Shown: one piece after another, positions 22,831 to 32,994 of the stretch
Numbering within the stretch: position 1 is the stretch's first letter
Layout: each line of letters opens with the position of its first letter
DNA from: Hygrophila difformis
Taxonomy: Eukaryota > Streptophyta > Magnoliopsida > Lamiales > Acanthaceae
Assembly: GCA_030278955.1 (NCBI GenBank)
Contig: JAOANR010000002.1
Coordinates: 3,100,001 to 3,164,000 of the forward strand
Reading direction: 5' to 3'
DNA length: 64,000 nucleotides
Notes under the pieces: generated by a model
Databases searched by the model: none
Told to the model about the DNA's origin: nothing
Seen by the model: only the letters and a program-made list of their open reading frames with translations
Made by a program: the position numbers and the translations under genes

Positions 22831-23730
22831 CATAATTGCTTGTCAAACTTAACAACTTTAATATAAATCTTATAACTTTAATTTCATGGTCCCAAAACTA
22901 CACTACTTTCCCATACCAATCAATTTAACATATTCTAAACCCACATCCAAATCATCTAACTAAATTTCGCGGTTCTAAAAAAAAAACCCCATTCTTTTGG
23001 TCAGTTTATCTAACACCACAATTATATTACTAACATTCATTTTAAAAATGAAAATATTAACAAAGCTCTAAATCCAATCAATATATACAACAAAAAGACC
23101 AAAATGCTTCAATAATTAACAATATCCAATAATAATACAAAAATTTTCAAAAATCCAACACCACCCGTGGGTCACCACTCCCTTCTCTACAAATCCAATA
23201 ATTTCACCAAATTAGTTTAAAAGGAGCATGCAATCCACCAATAGCTTCCCAAGAACATGAATTTAAGCTTAAATCAACCAAAACACAAAACATATTTTTA
23301 TCACCCATCGCCCTTCACCCACTTCAAACTTTAAGAGAAATCCCAATTCAAATCAACAAGAACACAATTAAAGCCACATTTTCAATGTAATCAACAAAGC
23401 CACAATAATCTCGGCCAATGCCAATCTTCTACATATCCTAAACTAACATACAAATGTTGTAAATAAAAATTGTTGGGAAAAAGAAGAATCTATCAATTCG
23501 GCCATTTAATCGAATATCTTAGTTGCATTTTGATATTAGTAACGTTTCATCAACAAATATTCCACAAATTCACTCATTTCAACATACAAATCAAGACTCA
23601 CATTATCAAACACTTCAACACAAATCAAACCCACACAATTCCATATCAAAATCACAAACCACTACAAAACCCAACATAATTCACAACAACATATTGCAAA
23701 AAAAAAGAAAAAAATGACTGAAAGCCTTAC

Positions 23731-23855
23731 CATCGCTCATCGCTCACCAAGGTATCCTGCTCCTCTTTACTCATCTTCTTATTGCTTCCTCCCACCGGGA
23801 CCTCCTCATCCTTGCCTTCATTCAAGGTGGTAGAAGGTTCTTCGTTGCATGCCAT
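23731..23855 (-). CDS. Possible first coding exon inside the GTGGTAA element
   Basis: On the minus strand an ATG at 23855 opens 41 codons rich in Glu, Lys and Ser (MACNEEPSTTLNEGKDEE, later KMSKEEQDTL). It ends exactly at a plant-type donor, GATG then GTAAGGC. The composition is coding-like and G+C richer than its neighbours. It would splice to an unidentified acceptor further left, perhaps the 22557-22830 piece. Function unknown; the exon call is inference from the start codon, composition and donor. Confidence 0.35.
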
Positions 23856-24404
23856 TTCTCCCTTCTACTTTCTCTCTTCGATTGGTTGTTCGGTATTTGG
23901 GGGAGATGGGTGCGTGAGTTGTGTATTGTGTGTGTGAGTTGTGTGGTGTTGTGGTAAGTGAGTTATATTGTGTTTGGTAAAGTAAAGTTTTGTTGCCCTA
24001 GTGTGGTATTATTTTAAAAAGATGTTTGGTAGTATGTTAAGTTTGGTGTGGTAATTTATATAGAATAAATGTGGTAGTTTATAAAGAGCGGGTGTGGTAA
24101 AGTTGTATTGTATGATGGCTGTGTTGGTGTGGTAATGAAGGAAGTACTAGTGTGGTAATGGTGTAAGTATTAGTGTGGTAAAATGTGTAGTCTCCTTTTT
24201 CCTTAATGACTTTTATTAAAGATAAATTAAAAAGTGATTAACTTTTGGGAGATTAGAGGGGGTAAACTATGGGTCAAAACTTAAAAGGGGGGTATACTCT
24301 ATGTTTTAATGAGGGGGTATTTTTAAAATGTAAACTATTTCTGGGGGGGTGGACTCTAATTTTCTCTTCTTTCTTTCCTTTTTTTTTCCCTGGATAAAGC
24401 ACCC

Positions 24405-24920
24405 TAGAACTGTAAATAGAACAAACAGTTCGTGAGCTGAGCTCGTTTCGACACGTGTTCGTTCGTTAACAGCTCGTTCGGTAAGTTAAACGAACCGAGC
24501 TTAAACGCATAATTTGGTTTGTGTGTTCGTTCGTTAAGTTCGCGAACAGTTCGGAATTCTTTTTTAATGGAATATATATTATAAAAAAATAAAAATTTTA
24601 TCTAGTTGTCCTTTCCATTTTTCATTTTTATTAATTTCACATTTCTCTCATAAATTATATTACAATATTCATTAAATTTTCACACCTAATTTAATTGTAA
24701 AACAAATAAATTTATGAATAAAATAAATGGTTCATTAACTGAGCTCGACTAGGCTCGTGTTCGTTCGTTATTAGCTCGTTCATAAGGTTAAACGAACAGA
24801 GCTCAAACATGAAAATTGACTCGTTAAGATTTTTGGCTCGGTTTGTGTTCGTTTGTTAAGCTTAACGAACAGAGCTCAAACACTTGAAGCTCGGTTCAGT
24901 TAGGCTCGTTTACAGCTCTA
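24405..24920. mobile_element. hAT-like MITE with AACGAGC/GCTCGTT words
   Basis: Ends are TAGAACTGTAAATAGAAC and, reverse-complemented, TAGAGCTGTAAACGAGCC. The flanks AAGCACCC and AGCACCTC look like a degraded ~8-bp duplication. Subterminal regions are packed with GCTCGTTCG, GTTCGTTCGTTA and complements. Non-coding. Confidence 0.72.
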
Positions 24921-25032
24921 AGCACCTCAGATGATTTTCTTTCATTTATGCAATAAATCTCATTGTTTTCCTATTTTTCTGATTCATGGAAAAGGAAATT
25001 ACAGACATACATAAGTAATCAATAGCACAGAC

Positions 25033-25783
25033 TAGGGGTGTAAATGAGACTGATAGGCTCGTAAAATATTCGGGCTCGACTCGATCAAAACTCGACCAAA
25101 GCTCGACTCGAAAAGGCTCGACTCGAGTTCGAGATCGGCTCGGAAGGTTAATGAGCCCGAGCCGAGCTAACCAATACTCGGCTCGAAAGCTCGATAATAG
25201 GCTCGAATATATATATATATATACACACACACATATCAATTATACATAGTAAGTGCATAATCTATTTATTAATCCTATAAATTTTCTTTTCTATTTTTTC
25301 TTTTTTATGGTTAGAAGTAGGGACTAGGAATAGTTTAATATATTAAATCTATTAAACTTCAATCATTCAAGTTTTTAAGTTCATTATTTAATAATTTGAC
25401 AATTATTCTTATTTTATATCGAGCTTAGTTTGGGAATGGAGACCTGGTCCAGTGGTAATGTCCCATCTATCTCTCTCTTTAACTTGTGTGATTTGAGCCC
25501 CTACACATATTTATTAACATATGAGTGTCAATGTTAAAAAAAAACAAAACAAAACCAAAAAAAAGAAAAAAAAAGAAATATCTCGAGCTTTATTCGAGCC
25601 TCGAGCCGAGCTCGAACTTGGCTTTTTGATGTCGAGCTCGAGCCGAGCTCAATTTTTTAAAGCTCGTCGAGCTTCGAGCTCGAGCCGAGCCGAATTTTTC
25701 CTTAATCGAGCCGAGCTCGAGCCTGGCGCCGAGCGCCGAGCCGAGCCAAGCCAGGCTCGAGCTCGGCTCGTCTCGTACCCCTA
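25033..25783. mobile_element. hAT-like MITE with GAGCTCGAGC words
   Basis: TAGGGGTGTAAATGAGAC at the left and TAGGGGTACGAGACGAGCC as the reverse complement of the right end. The perfect 8-bp duplication GCACAGAC lies at 25025-25032 and 25784-25791. Subterminal regions are runs of CTCGAGC/GAGCCGAG words. A SINE-like insertion occupies about 25430-25578. The open frames at 25521-25862 are translations of the word repeat. Confidence 0.92.
25430..25578 (+). mobile_element. tRNA-derived SINE inside the hAT-like MITE
   Basis: TGGTCCAGTGGTAAT at about 25445-25459 resembles a Pol III A box. GTGATTTGAGCCCC at about 25488-25501 resembles a B box at the right distance. The 3' end is A-rich (AAAAAAAACAAAACAAAACC and on). 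The flanks TATCGAGCTTAG at about 25418 and TATCTCGAGCTTT at about 25579 could be an imperfect target duplication. Non-coding; moved in trans by LINE machinery. Confidence 0.7.
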
Positions 25784-25791
25784 GCACAGAC

Positions 25792-26094
25792 AGTGGGGGA
25801 AGGATTCGGAGCAGAAAAAAGGGGTTAAGTTTATCTGGGGAGAGTTCCATATTTCCAATCAATGCGACAATTAGGGTTTAGGTTTTACCCGAGGCATTCT
25901 GGAAAACCAATCACAACAACATTTCCTTCTCGAAAGACATGAATGACAGAGTAATTTATGTTCAACAAGAAGCAGGTGGAAATCCTATGAATAACCATAG
26001 GTGATTAAAATGAACATCAATTCCAAAAATAAGTCGAATGGCCTCAAGGGAGTCAGATTACCCAACAACGACATTAAAGCAAGCAAATATCCTT
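25792..26094. other. Spacer, nothing recognised
   Basis: Non-coding DNA between the MITE and the LINE-like fragment, with no repeat boundary seen. Confidence 0.35.
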
Positions 26095-26340
26095 TTAAAT
26101 CCGTTGTTCCATATATCCAACACTTTGATTGTTCAAACCTTCAAGATGAATCACGTTATCTTCATTTCTAGCCCTCCAAATTAAAATACCCACAAGATAG
26201 CAATGAATAGCATACATACCTTTGCTCCGGATAAGCATGCTTCAGCCAAAGGCGAGGTTTGATGCCCGTTGAGTTCGCAACTGAAGAGACAGTGAGTGGA
26301 ACCAGTCCTCCCCATTATCATGATGATATCTGTCAAAACA
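26095..26340 (-). pseudogene. LINE-type C-terminal fragment (zf-RVT region)
   Basis: The minus strand encodes, with stops, a degraded stretch ending ILIWRARNEDNVIHLEG. The Trp-Arg-Ala-Arg-Asn word is typical of the region after the zinc-binding reverse-transcriptase domain of plant non-LTR elements. No RT core is present. Short and decayed, so the call rests on this motif only. Confidence 0.35.
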
Positions 26341-26430
26341 CAGTGTTTTAGTAGGCAAAGACAATCAACCAGTAAAATATTGGATCTTGGCAGGAACTTC
26401 TAATGTTTAAAATCCAATTATAATAACCCC

Positions 26431-26569
26431 TATTAGAATTGAAGAATAAAATGGATCTATTACTGAAAATATGAGGAGTACACAGATATATATTTACAAT
26501 TGTGGGCCGGACAATAATGTTGGGCCAATAACTAAAACTATATAACAAATACAACAATTATATTTAACA
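26431..26569 (-). repeat. 3' LTR of the copia element
   Basis: Matches 30141-30270. On the minus strand it starts TGTTAAATA and ends with TCTAATA where the other copy has TCTAACA. Confidence 0.85.
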
Positions 26570-26664
26570 CCCCCCCTCAAACTCAAGGTGGGAGAGTGGA
26601 CACCAACTTGAGTTTGTCCAGTAGTAGGCGGAAACGTCCCGGAAGTAGTGCCTTAGTGAAGATA

Positions 26665-27708
26665 TCAGCAGTAGAGATGTAGCGTAAGAGCACAGTACCA
26701 CGAGAAATCTGTGACAATCATTCTCAATACGTTTTGTACGCTCATGAAATACATCATTGTGAGAAATCTGTTAGCACTCTTACTGTCACAGTAAAGAAAA
26801 GTGGAGGGTGGTTGAAGCGCACCTAGATCATCAAGTAACCAGCAGAGCCATAATAGTTCAGCAGTGGAATCAGCAAGGGCACGATACTCAGACTCAGCAC
26901 TAGAACGTGCAACCAAATTCTGTTTCTTGCTACACCAAGAAACAAGTGAATCACCCAAAAAGAAACAATAGCCGAAGGTAGAGCGACGATCAGTAGGATC
27001 ACCAGCCCAATCAGCATCAGAATAACCAGTAAGAATCAATGAAGACTGAGCTGAAAAATGTAGACCATGAAGAAGAGTACCCTTTACATACCGAAGAATA
27101 TGCAAAACATCATAATAATGGACAGTCCGAGGGGCGGTCATGAACTGACTGACGATATGAACAGCATGAGCAATGTCAAGCCGAGTAACAGTCAAATAAA
27201 TCAAACTCCCAACAAGCTGTCGATACAGTGTAGGATCCTCAAGTAAGGTACAATCAAGAGGGGTAAGAAGACAATCATAATCAAGAGGAGTAGAAGTCGT
27301 CTTACAATAAGTAAGTCCAGCACGAGCTAATAGATCAGAGGCATACTTAGCCTGAGACATAAAACACCCATCAGATGAGTCAGAAATCTCAAGGCCCAAG
27401 AAATATCGAAGGCAACCCAAGCTCTTCATCTCAAAGTGCTGATGAAGATACTGCTGGAGATCAGAAATGCCCGAGGAATCATCACCCGTAATGATCATAT
27501 CATCAACATATAAGAGCAAAATAATAATTCCAGAAGAGGAATGACGGACAAAGAGAGCAGTGTCATGATTGCTACAAGTGAAACCATAAGTTAATGAAGC
27601 AGAGCTGAACTTCTCATACCAAGCCCGGGGAGCTTGTTTCAAACCATATAGTGCCCGGTGGAGCTTGCATACCTTGCCACATGAAGCAAAACCGGGAGGA
27701 GGAGTCAT
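26665..27708 (-). pseudogene. Copia reverse transcriptase and RNase H
   Basis: The minus-strand frame covers the C-terminal RT and RNase H of a Ty1/copia polyprotein. LHRALYGLKQAPRAWYEK is the copia RT hallmark. YVDDMIITG carries the catalytic YVDD. DADWAGDPTDRRSTFGY, SWCSKKQNLVARSSAESEYRA and YCDSKSA cover the RNase H acidic residues. It ends in a diverged tail. The expected N-terminal RT continues in other frames at 27756-28462. Confidence 0.9.
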
Positions 27709-28462
27709 ATAAACATTTTAAGATAAATCCCCATGCAAGAATGCATTTTTCACATCTAACTGTTGAAGAGACCAGCGATGAGCAGCGGCAAGGGCAAGTA
27801 AACACCGAACAGAGGTAAGACGAGCAACGGGTGCAAAACTCTCCTCATAGTCAATACCATACTCCCGAGTATAACATTTTGCAACCAAATGAGCCTTATA
27901 ACGCTCAATGGATCCATCAGAATGATCTTGATCTTATAGACCCATCTGCAACCAATAGCTTTCTTACCAGGGGGTAAGTCCACCAAATCCCAAGTGTGTG
28001 TTTATCCAAAGCCTGCAACTCCTCTGACATAGCTTGCTGCCACAAGGGATCAGTCTGGGCCTCACGAAAGGAACTAGGCTCATGGTGAGATAAAATAGCA
28101 GTATAACAATGATAATCACGAAGATGAGTAGGGGGACAACTTACACGAGTGGATCGACGGGGAGCGACATGAGGAGTAGGAAGCGGAGCAGGCTCAGGAG
28201 ACACAGAAGGGTCGTCTGCATGAGGAGGTGGCAAGACAGGCGGATCATCTGCGACAGGAGAATGTATAGTAGGAGGATCTGGGAATAGAGATGGAGAATG
28301 GGGAGTCACAGAGATAGAAGAGGTAACATGAAACTGGGAAAGGGAAGAGAACATGGTGGTCTCCCAGAATGTAACATGACGAGAAATATGAAGACGGCAA
28401 AAAATAGGATCCCAACACCGGTAACCCTTATGCTCTACCCCATAACCCAAGAAAGAACACAT
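27709..28462 (-). pseudogene. Copia integrase tail and N-terminal RT, frameshifted
   Basis: RCWDPIFCRLHISRHVTFWE is the conserved segment after the copia integrase core. A Pro/Ser-rich linker follows, then the RT entry EALTDPLWQQAM-like and GCRWVYKIK words split between two frames (27917-28462 and 27756-27986). The frame changes near 27950 and 27880 mark decay. Confidence 0.85.
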
Positions 28463-28538
28463 ACGAGCATGAGGTTCTAATTTATTGCGCTCATGAGGAG
28501 GAAGAAGAACAAAACAGACACAACCAAATGGACGAAGC

Positions 28539-28831
28539 TGTAATACCCCGAGAGAGTGTATGGAAGAATAGCTTAAAAGGATTGAAAACTCTACTCATGT
28601 CAACAAGGTGCACCTTTCTTTTCTGGTGACCATCCCATAAGAACTCCACAGTTAAGCGTGCTTGTTGTGGAGTAGTCTTAAGGATGGGTGACCTCCTGGG
28701 AAGTCTCACAGGGTGTGCGCGAGTGAGGCCAAAGCGCACTGGAAAGAGTTCTGTTGACCTGTGGGGCCAGACTTCAATCCCGAAAGAAGCTCGAATGCAC
28801 CTCCGGCTCCATAGCGGGCCGGAGTGTTACA
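28539..28831 (+). repeat. Cassandra 5' LTR
   Basis: 293 bp, apparently identical to 28971-29263. Apparent identity implies a very recent insertion. Confidence 0.95.
28628..28706 (+). ncRNA. 5S rRNA-like segment in the Cassandra 5' LTR
   Basis: GAACTCCACAGTTAAGCGTG, then a changed short block, then AGGATGGGTGACCTCCTGGG matches the 3' two thirds of plant 5S rRNA, including the internal Pol III A-box and C-box regions. It is a retroelement-borne derivative, not a functional rRNA gene. Known Cassandra biology is Pol III promoter activity from this segment. Confidence 0.88.
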
Positions 28832-28970
28832 GAATGGTATCAGAGACAACATGCGACCGCGCGCTGTGCTGGGAGTACCAGTCAGGCGTCTAGCGGGGCA
28901 AAGATCCTGAGGGACTTTGATTAGGCGATCGAGGCGCAACGAGGACGTTGCGTTATCAAGTGGGGGAGAT

Positions 28971-29263
28971 TGTAATACCCCGAGAGAGTGTATGGAAGAA
29001 TAGCTTAAAAGGATTGAAAACTCTACTCATGTCAACAAGGTGCACCTTTCTTTTCTGGTGACCATCCCATAAGAACTCCACAGTTAAGCGTGCTTGTTGT
29101 GGAGTAGTCTTAAGGATGGGTGACCTCCTGGGAAGTCTCACAGGGTGTGCGCGAGTGAGGCCAAAGCGCACTGGAAAGAGTTCTGTTGACCTGTGGGGCC
29201 AGACTTCAATCCCGAAAGAAGCTCGAATGCACCTCCGGCTCCATAGCGGGCCGGAGTGTTACA
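28971..29263 (+). repeat. Cassandra 3' LTR with second 5S-like segment
   Basis: Second copy of the 293-bp LTR; its 5S-like part is at about 29060-29138. Confidence 0.95.
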
Positions 29264-29268
29264 GAAGC

Positions 29269-29884
29269 TGAGTATAATCTGGAGACTGACCATGTAGGAG
29301 TTCGTAAGGACTGACACGATGAAGGACGGATGATGGAAGGCGGATGATGGTATAAACAGTAGTGAGGGCAACCTCCCCCCAAAAACGATCAGGGCAAGCA
29401 GCAGACAAAAGTAGAGCACGAACAGTATCTAGAATATGACGATGTTTGCGTTCTGCCCTACCATTTGTTGAGATGTATAGGGACAAGAACGTTGAACAAC
29501 AGTACCCTGTTCAGAAAGAAAACGAAGAAGGGAGGAATCACAATATTCAAGGGCATTATCAGTCCGTAAAGTGCGAATAGGGCAAGAAAACTGGGTAGAA
29601 TCATGGTGGCAAATTGAGTATACACAATAGGTAGCTCAGAACGACTTTTTAAGAAATAAATCCACGTAAAACGAGAAATCATCAATAAAAGTAACAAAAT
29701 AGCGACAACCACTCATAGATGCAACAGGAGATGGACCCCAAATATCAGAGTGCATTAAATCAAAAGGTTTTTCAGCAGTACATGGATTTTGGGAAAATGA
29801 AAGAGAATGTTGTTTGCCAAGTTTACAATGCAAGCATTGGAAAGACTCAAAATGACCTGGACCTAAAAGACCTTGACTATGCAA
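29269..29884 (-). pseudogene. Copia GAG-pre-integrase and integrase core
   Basis: On the minus strand FQCLHCKLGKQHSLSF supplies the CxxC of the pre-integrase zinc domain. PFDLMHSDIWGPSPV begins the integrase core with its first catalytic Asp. A second Asp region (LRTDNALEYC-like) and the PYTSQQ-type segment follow in shifted frames through 29259-29712. Frameshifts near 29640 and 29470 break the gene, and the Cassandra insertion cuts it at 29268. Confidence 0.82.
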
Positions 29885-30126
29885 AAACTGAACTTTATTT
29901 GAAGAGGCATGACCAAGACGAAGATGCCACTGGAGATGAACCTAGGGCTTCAACCTAAAACCAATTGGTGATAGGTAGAGAGGCCCATGTCCATATAAAT
30001 AGGAGGATAACCCAACATATAACCGATGTGGGACTTTAACACCCCTCCTCGAGATGATATTCATCTCGGAAACAACATCGAGATGATATCCATCTCGGAA
30101 ACAACGAGATACCACACGAGTACCCA

Positions 30127-30140
30127 TGGCTCTGATACCA
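30127..30140 (-). other. Primer binding site of the copia element
   Basis: On the minus strand TGGTATCAGAGCCA directly follows the LTR end TCTAACA, an exact initiator-Met primer site. Confidence 0.9.
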
Positions 30141-30270
30141 TGTTAGAATTGGAGAATAAAATGGATCTATTACTGAAAATATGAGGAGTACACAGATATA
30201 TATTTACAATTGTGGGTCGGACAATAATGTTGGGCCAATAACTAAAACTATATAACAAATACAATAATCT
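30141..30270 (-). repeat. 5' LTR of the copia element
   Basis: Matches 26431-26569. The last ~14 bp at its outer end do not align, consistent with truncation or interruption at 30269. Confidence 0.82.
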
Positions 30271-32209
30271 ATATATTAATAAAACCATTAGTGAACAACC
30301 TATCCTACATTTATTGTAGTGTCTCCATTTCAAATTTTCAATTTCTATAGATTTTTGTATTTTTAATTTATTAATTTTAGAGTTTCTTATTTATTTATTT
30401 ATTCATTATAGATTTTCAATTTTTGAAATATATGGTATTTTCAATTTATACGGAATCCCACAATATTGTTCACTTTTAAAAAGATTTGAAAGATGTGAAA
30501 TTTAAAATTTAAAAAGATTTGAAAGATTTTGAACTTTAAATTTATATAGAATTTTCAATTTTAATTTATATATATTATATTATATATTATATATTATATA
30601 TAATTAATATGTACTTATATCATCTACATATATTAAAGCATCAGTGAACAACCTATCCTACATTAATGTGGTGTTTCCATTTCAAATTTCAAATTTTTAT
30701 AGATTTTTTCATTTTAAATTTATTAATTAATTTTATAGTTTTGCATTTATATATTTATTCCTTATGGGATTTAAGTTTTTGAAATATATGGAATTTCCAA
30801 TTTATATGGAATTCCAACAATATTATATTTGAAAGATTTGAAATATATTTGAAAGATTTGAAATTTTAGATTTTTTATTTTATATATAATATTTGCATTT
30901 TTTAATTTAGTAATTTTAGAAAATCGTATTTATTTATTTATTCATTATGGATTTTCAGTTTTTGAAATATATGTAATTTCCAATTTATATGGAATTCCCA
31001 CATGGAATTTATAATTTATATGGAATTCCCACATGGAATTTATAATTTATATGGAATTCCCACAATATTCATTTTTTAAAATATTTGAAAGATTTGAAAT
31101 TTGAAATTTATATTCCCACAATATTCATTTTTCTAATTTATTTTATCTACATTATCTTGTATTTTTCAATTTACTAATTTTAAATTTTCGCACTTATTTT
31201 TTTTATTCATTATAATTTTTACCCTATCGTTTATAAAATCTATCATTTACTTATAAATTCTCACTCTATCATTCTATTATGTCACAATGTATTCACTTTT
31301 AAAAAAATTTGAAAGATAAAGTTAGATTTATTTTGCATTTTTTACTTTATTTATTTTGGATTTTATTATTTTGTATTTTTTATTGTATCTGTTTTAGATT
31401 TTATTATTTTACATTTCTATTTTATTTATTATGGATTTTATTTATGTATTTATTATTTATTTATAGATTTTCAGCTTTTACACCATAGAATTATTATGAT
31501 ATGAATAAGCATTTTGGATTTTTGGGATTATTATGACGAGTCTCTGCACCGACAACTAAGAATTATGTTCCGTTTATATTTCAATATGGTGATCATATTG
31601 TAATGCCGGTAATTTTATAGGTTTGGTCTCAATTTTGATTTTTTTTTTTGTGGTAAATGATGTAATCAAAATGTAGATTGCACATCCAATTTATTTATTC
31701 ATGTTCAAGATATATTAATGTGTATATGGCAATCCCAATTTTTAATTTTTAAAAGATATTTAATTTTCAATTTAAATGGAGTTCCCACATATTTTTTGTT
31801 TTGGTGGGAAAGGATGGCCGGAGCTGTTTAAGTTCCCACAATTTTTAATTTTTAAAAATTTAGAAATTTCAAATTTATATGGAATTCGCAGTGTGTATAT
31901 AGAATTTATATTATTAAAAGATACATTAATTAAAAATATTTGTACATATATATGCCATGCTTTTACAAAAATATGTCACCTCTCTAAAAAATAATATACA
32001 ATTTTATATAGTTGCTAATCATTAAAAAAATATATTTTGTAATTACATTATTATAATTGTATATAAATATAATATAGATCTTAATCGCATATGTTCTAAT
32101 ATTAAAAATAATGCAAACAATATAATTACTAAGAAATTGTGAAAAATCATATTCTATGTATAATTAGTTTAGAGTAAATTAGTCTTTTTCATAAAGCATA
32201 TTATAAATA
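30269..32209. mobile_element. AT-rich region with two Helitron-like 5' ends
   Basis: TCTATATATTAATAAAACC at 30269 and TCTACATATATTAAAGCATC at about 30627, each preceded by A, begin similar sequences (both continue AGTGAACAACCTATCCTACATT). Plant Helitrons typically start TCTAYA-TATTAA and insert between A and T. The rest of the region is very A/T rich with GGAATTCCCACA words, including a ~33-bp tandem duplication at about 30990-31070. No 3' hairpin plus CTAG end in the same orientation was found, so the call is tentative. Confidence 0.35.
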
Positions 32210-32247
32210 CTAGTTGAAGACCTGTGCGATGCATAGCGTAAAAGGGA
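32210..32247 (-). mobile_element. Helitron-like 3' terminus on the minus strand
   Basis: On the minus strand the sequence runs through a GC-bearing imperfect hairpin (ACGCTATGCATCGCACAGG) into TCTTCAACTAG, followed by T at 32209. Helitrons end in a short hairpin about 10 bases before CTRR with T as the next host base. The element would extend to the right; its 5' TC end was not found. A ~88-bp near-tandem duplication (AATAATTATGGGTAAGTGTA and AATAATTATAGGTAAGTGTA) follows at about 32262-32400. Confidence 0.5.
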
Positions 32248-32990
32248 TGTACAACTGCCTATGGAGAAAGAAAAAATAATTATGGGTAAGTGTATGTGAG
32301 TTCCTATCGATAACAAGGGGAAAAGCATTGGTTAAGAAACGAACCATGGAGAAAAAAAGAATAATTATAGGTAAGTGTACGTGGGTTCCCATCTACAACA
32401 ATTTTTTTCCATAGGATTCACCAATAACATATAGCTCATTCATATTCCTATACTTTTCTTCATCACCACCACCATTACCATTAGCATCCTTCATGCAAAA
32501 TGAACTAACTGAGGCCAAACAATAAAGCATACAGGAATATTGTAACAGAACTACAAGTTCTCATTAGATTTCACTTGAAGATGAACTAACAAGACATACC
32601 TAAGCCAATAAGCTTTTTTCAACTGCCGCCTAGCTGCCTCAAAACTTGCTTGCTTCAATCAAAGACCAAAGGAATCACTCATATTACTGTAAGATATAAA
32701 CAAGAACCTCCCCTAAATTAAAATTCAACAAAATAAGACAATCCAAGCACTTACCTATAATATTCAATTGAGAGTAGTGAAAAGCATTGCCCATGTTACA
32801 ACTTATGGGCTATTGAAAGAAGTAAATTCAATTTAACCCATATTTCCTAATATAAGAATAACCTTCAACAAGTTATAGCGTTTATTTGTTATTAATGCCT
32901 TTTAGCCATTCCAACCAACGCCGAATAGCTTCCCCATCAAGCTCAACCTAGATTCTAACTATTTGGACTTACCGTTAATATTTGAATTCA
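32248..32990. other. Spacer with possible gene debris
   Basis: Mixed-composition DNA. Several CTTAC/ACCTA words could be splice sites on either strand. I see no continuous coding pattern. Confidence 0.3.
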
Positions 32991-32994
32991 TTAG

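Larger units (their letters stand above)
19466..24352. mobile_element. ~4.9-kb TIR-like element with GTGGTAA motif arrays
   Basis: The left end (TAGAGATTGCCCCCCTTGG) and the reverse complement of the right end (TAGAGTCCACCCCCCCAGA) are similar, and both are followed by more C-rich blocks. This suggests terminal inverted repeats about 100 bp long. Inside are a ~2.4 kb field of GTGGTAA words, tandem GGACGGTC repeats, a quieter centre with minus-strand exon-like pieces, and a second GTGGTAA cluster at 23939-24184. The flanks are CT-rich, so the target duplication cannot be read. I infer a non-autonomous DNA transposon, CACTA- or Mutator-like. Class and exact ends are uncertain. Confidence 0.5.
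28539..29263. mobile_element. Cassandra-type TRIM retrotransposon, intact
   Basis: 725 bp. Two 293-bp LTRs (TGTAATACCCC to GGAGTGTTACA) appear identical throughout by eye. TGGTATCAGAGAC (primer site, 28835-28847) follows the left LTR and GTGGGGGAGAT (polypurine tract, 28960-28970) precedes the right one. The 5-bp duplication GAAGC lies at 28534-28538 and 29264-29268. It encodes no protein and must use enzymes in trans. Each LTR carries a 5S rRNA-like segment, the defining trait of Cassandra elements (known biology). Orientation is + by primer-site order. It interrupts the copia integrase region. Confidence 0.95.
26431..30270 (-). mobile_element. Ty1/copia retrotransposon, gag deleted, with nested TRIM
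   Basis: Short LTRs of ~139 bp lie at 26431-26569 and 30141-30270, sharing for example GGATCTATTACTGAAAATAT. Next to the right LTR, on the minus strand, is TGGTATCAGAGCCATGGG, the initiator-Met primer site (30127-30140). Next to the left LTR is GAGGGGGGGTG, the polypurine tract (about 26568-26580). Order on the minus strand is GAG-pre-integrase, integrase, RT, RNase H, the copia order. Only ~240 bp separate the primer site from the integrase zinc domain, so gag and protease are gone. The coding sequence has several frame breaks. The outer end of the right LTR is unclear and may be cut by a Helitron-like element at 30269. Confidence 0.88.

Noticed and set aside
25521..25862. Overlapping Arg/Ala/Ser-rich frames on both strands
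   Set aside because: They translate the GAGCTCGAGC word repeats of a hAT-like MITE and the A-rich SINE tail.
28628..28706. Genuine 5S rRNA gene
   Set aside because: The 5' third of 5S is missing and the segment lies in both LTRs of a TRIM, so it is a Cassandra derivative.
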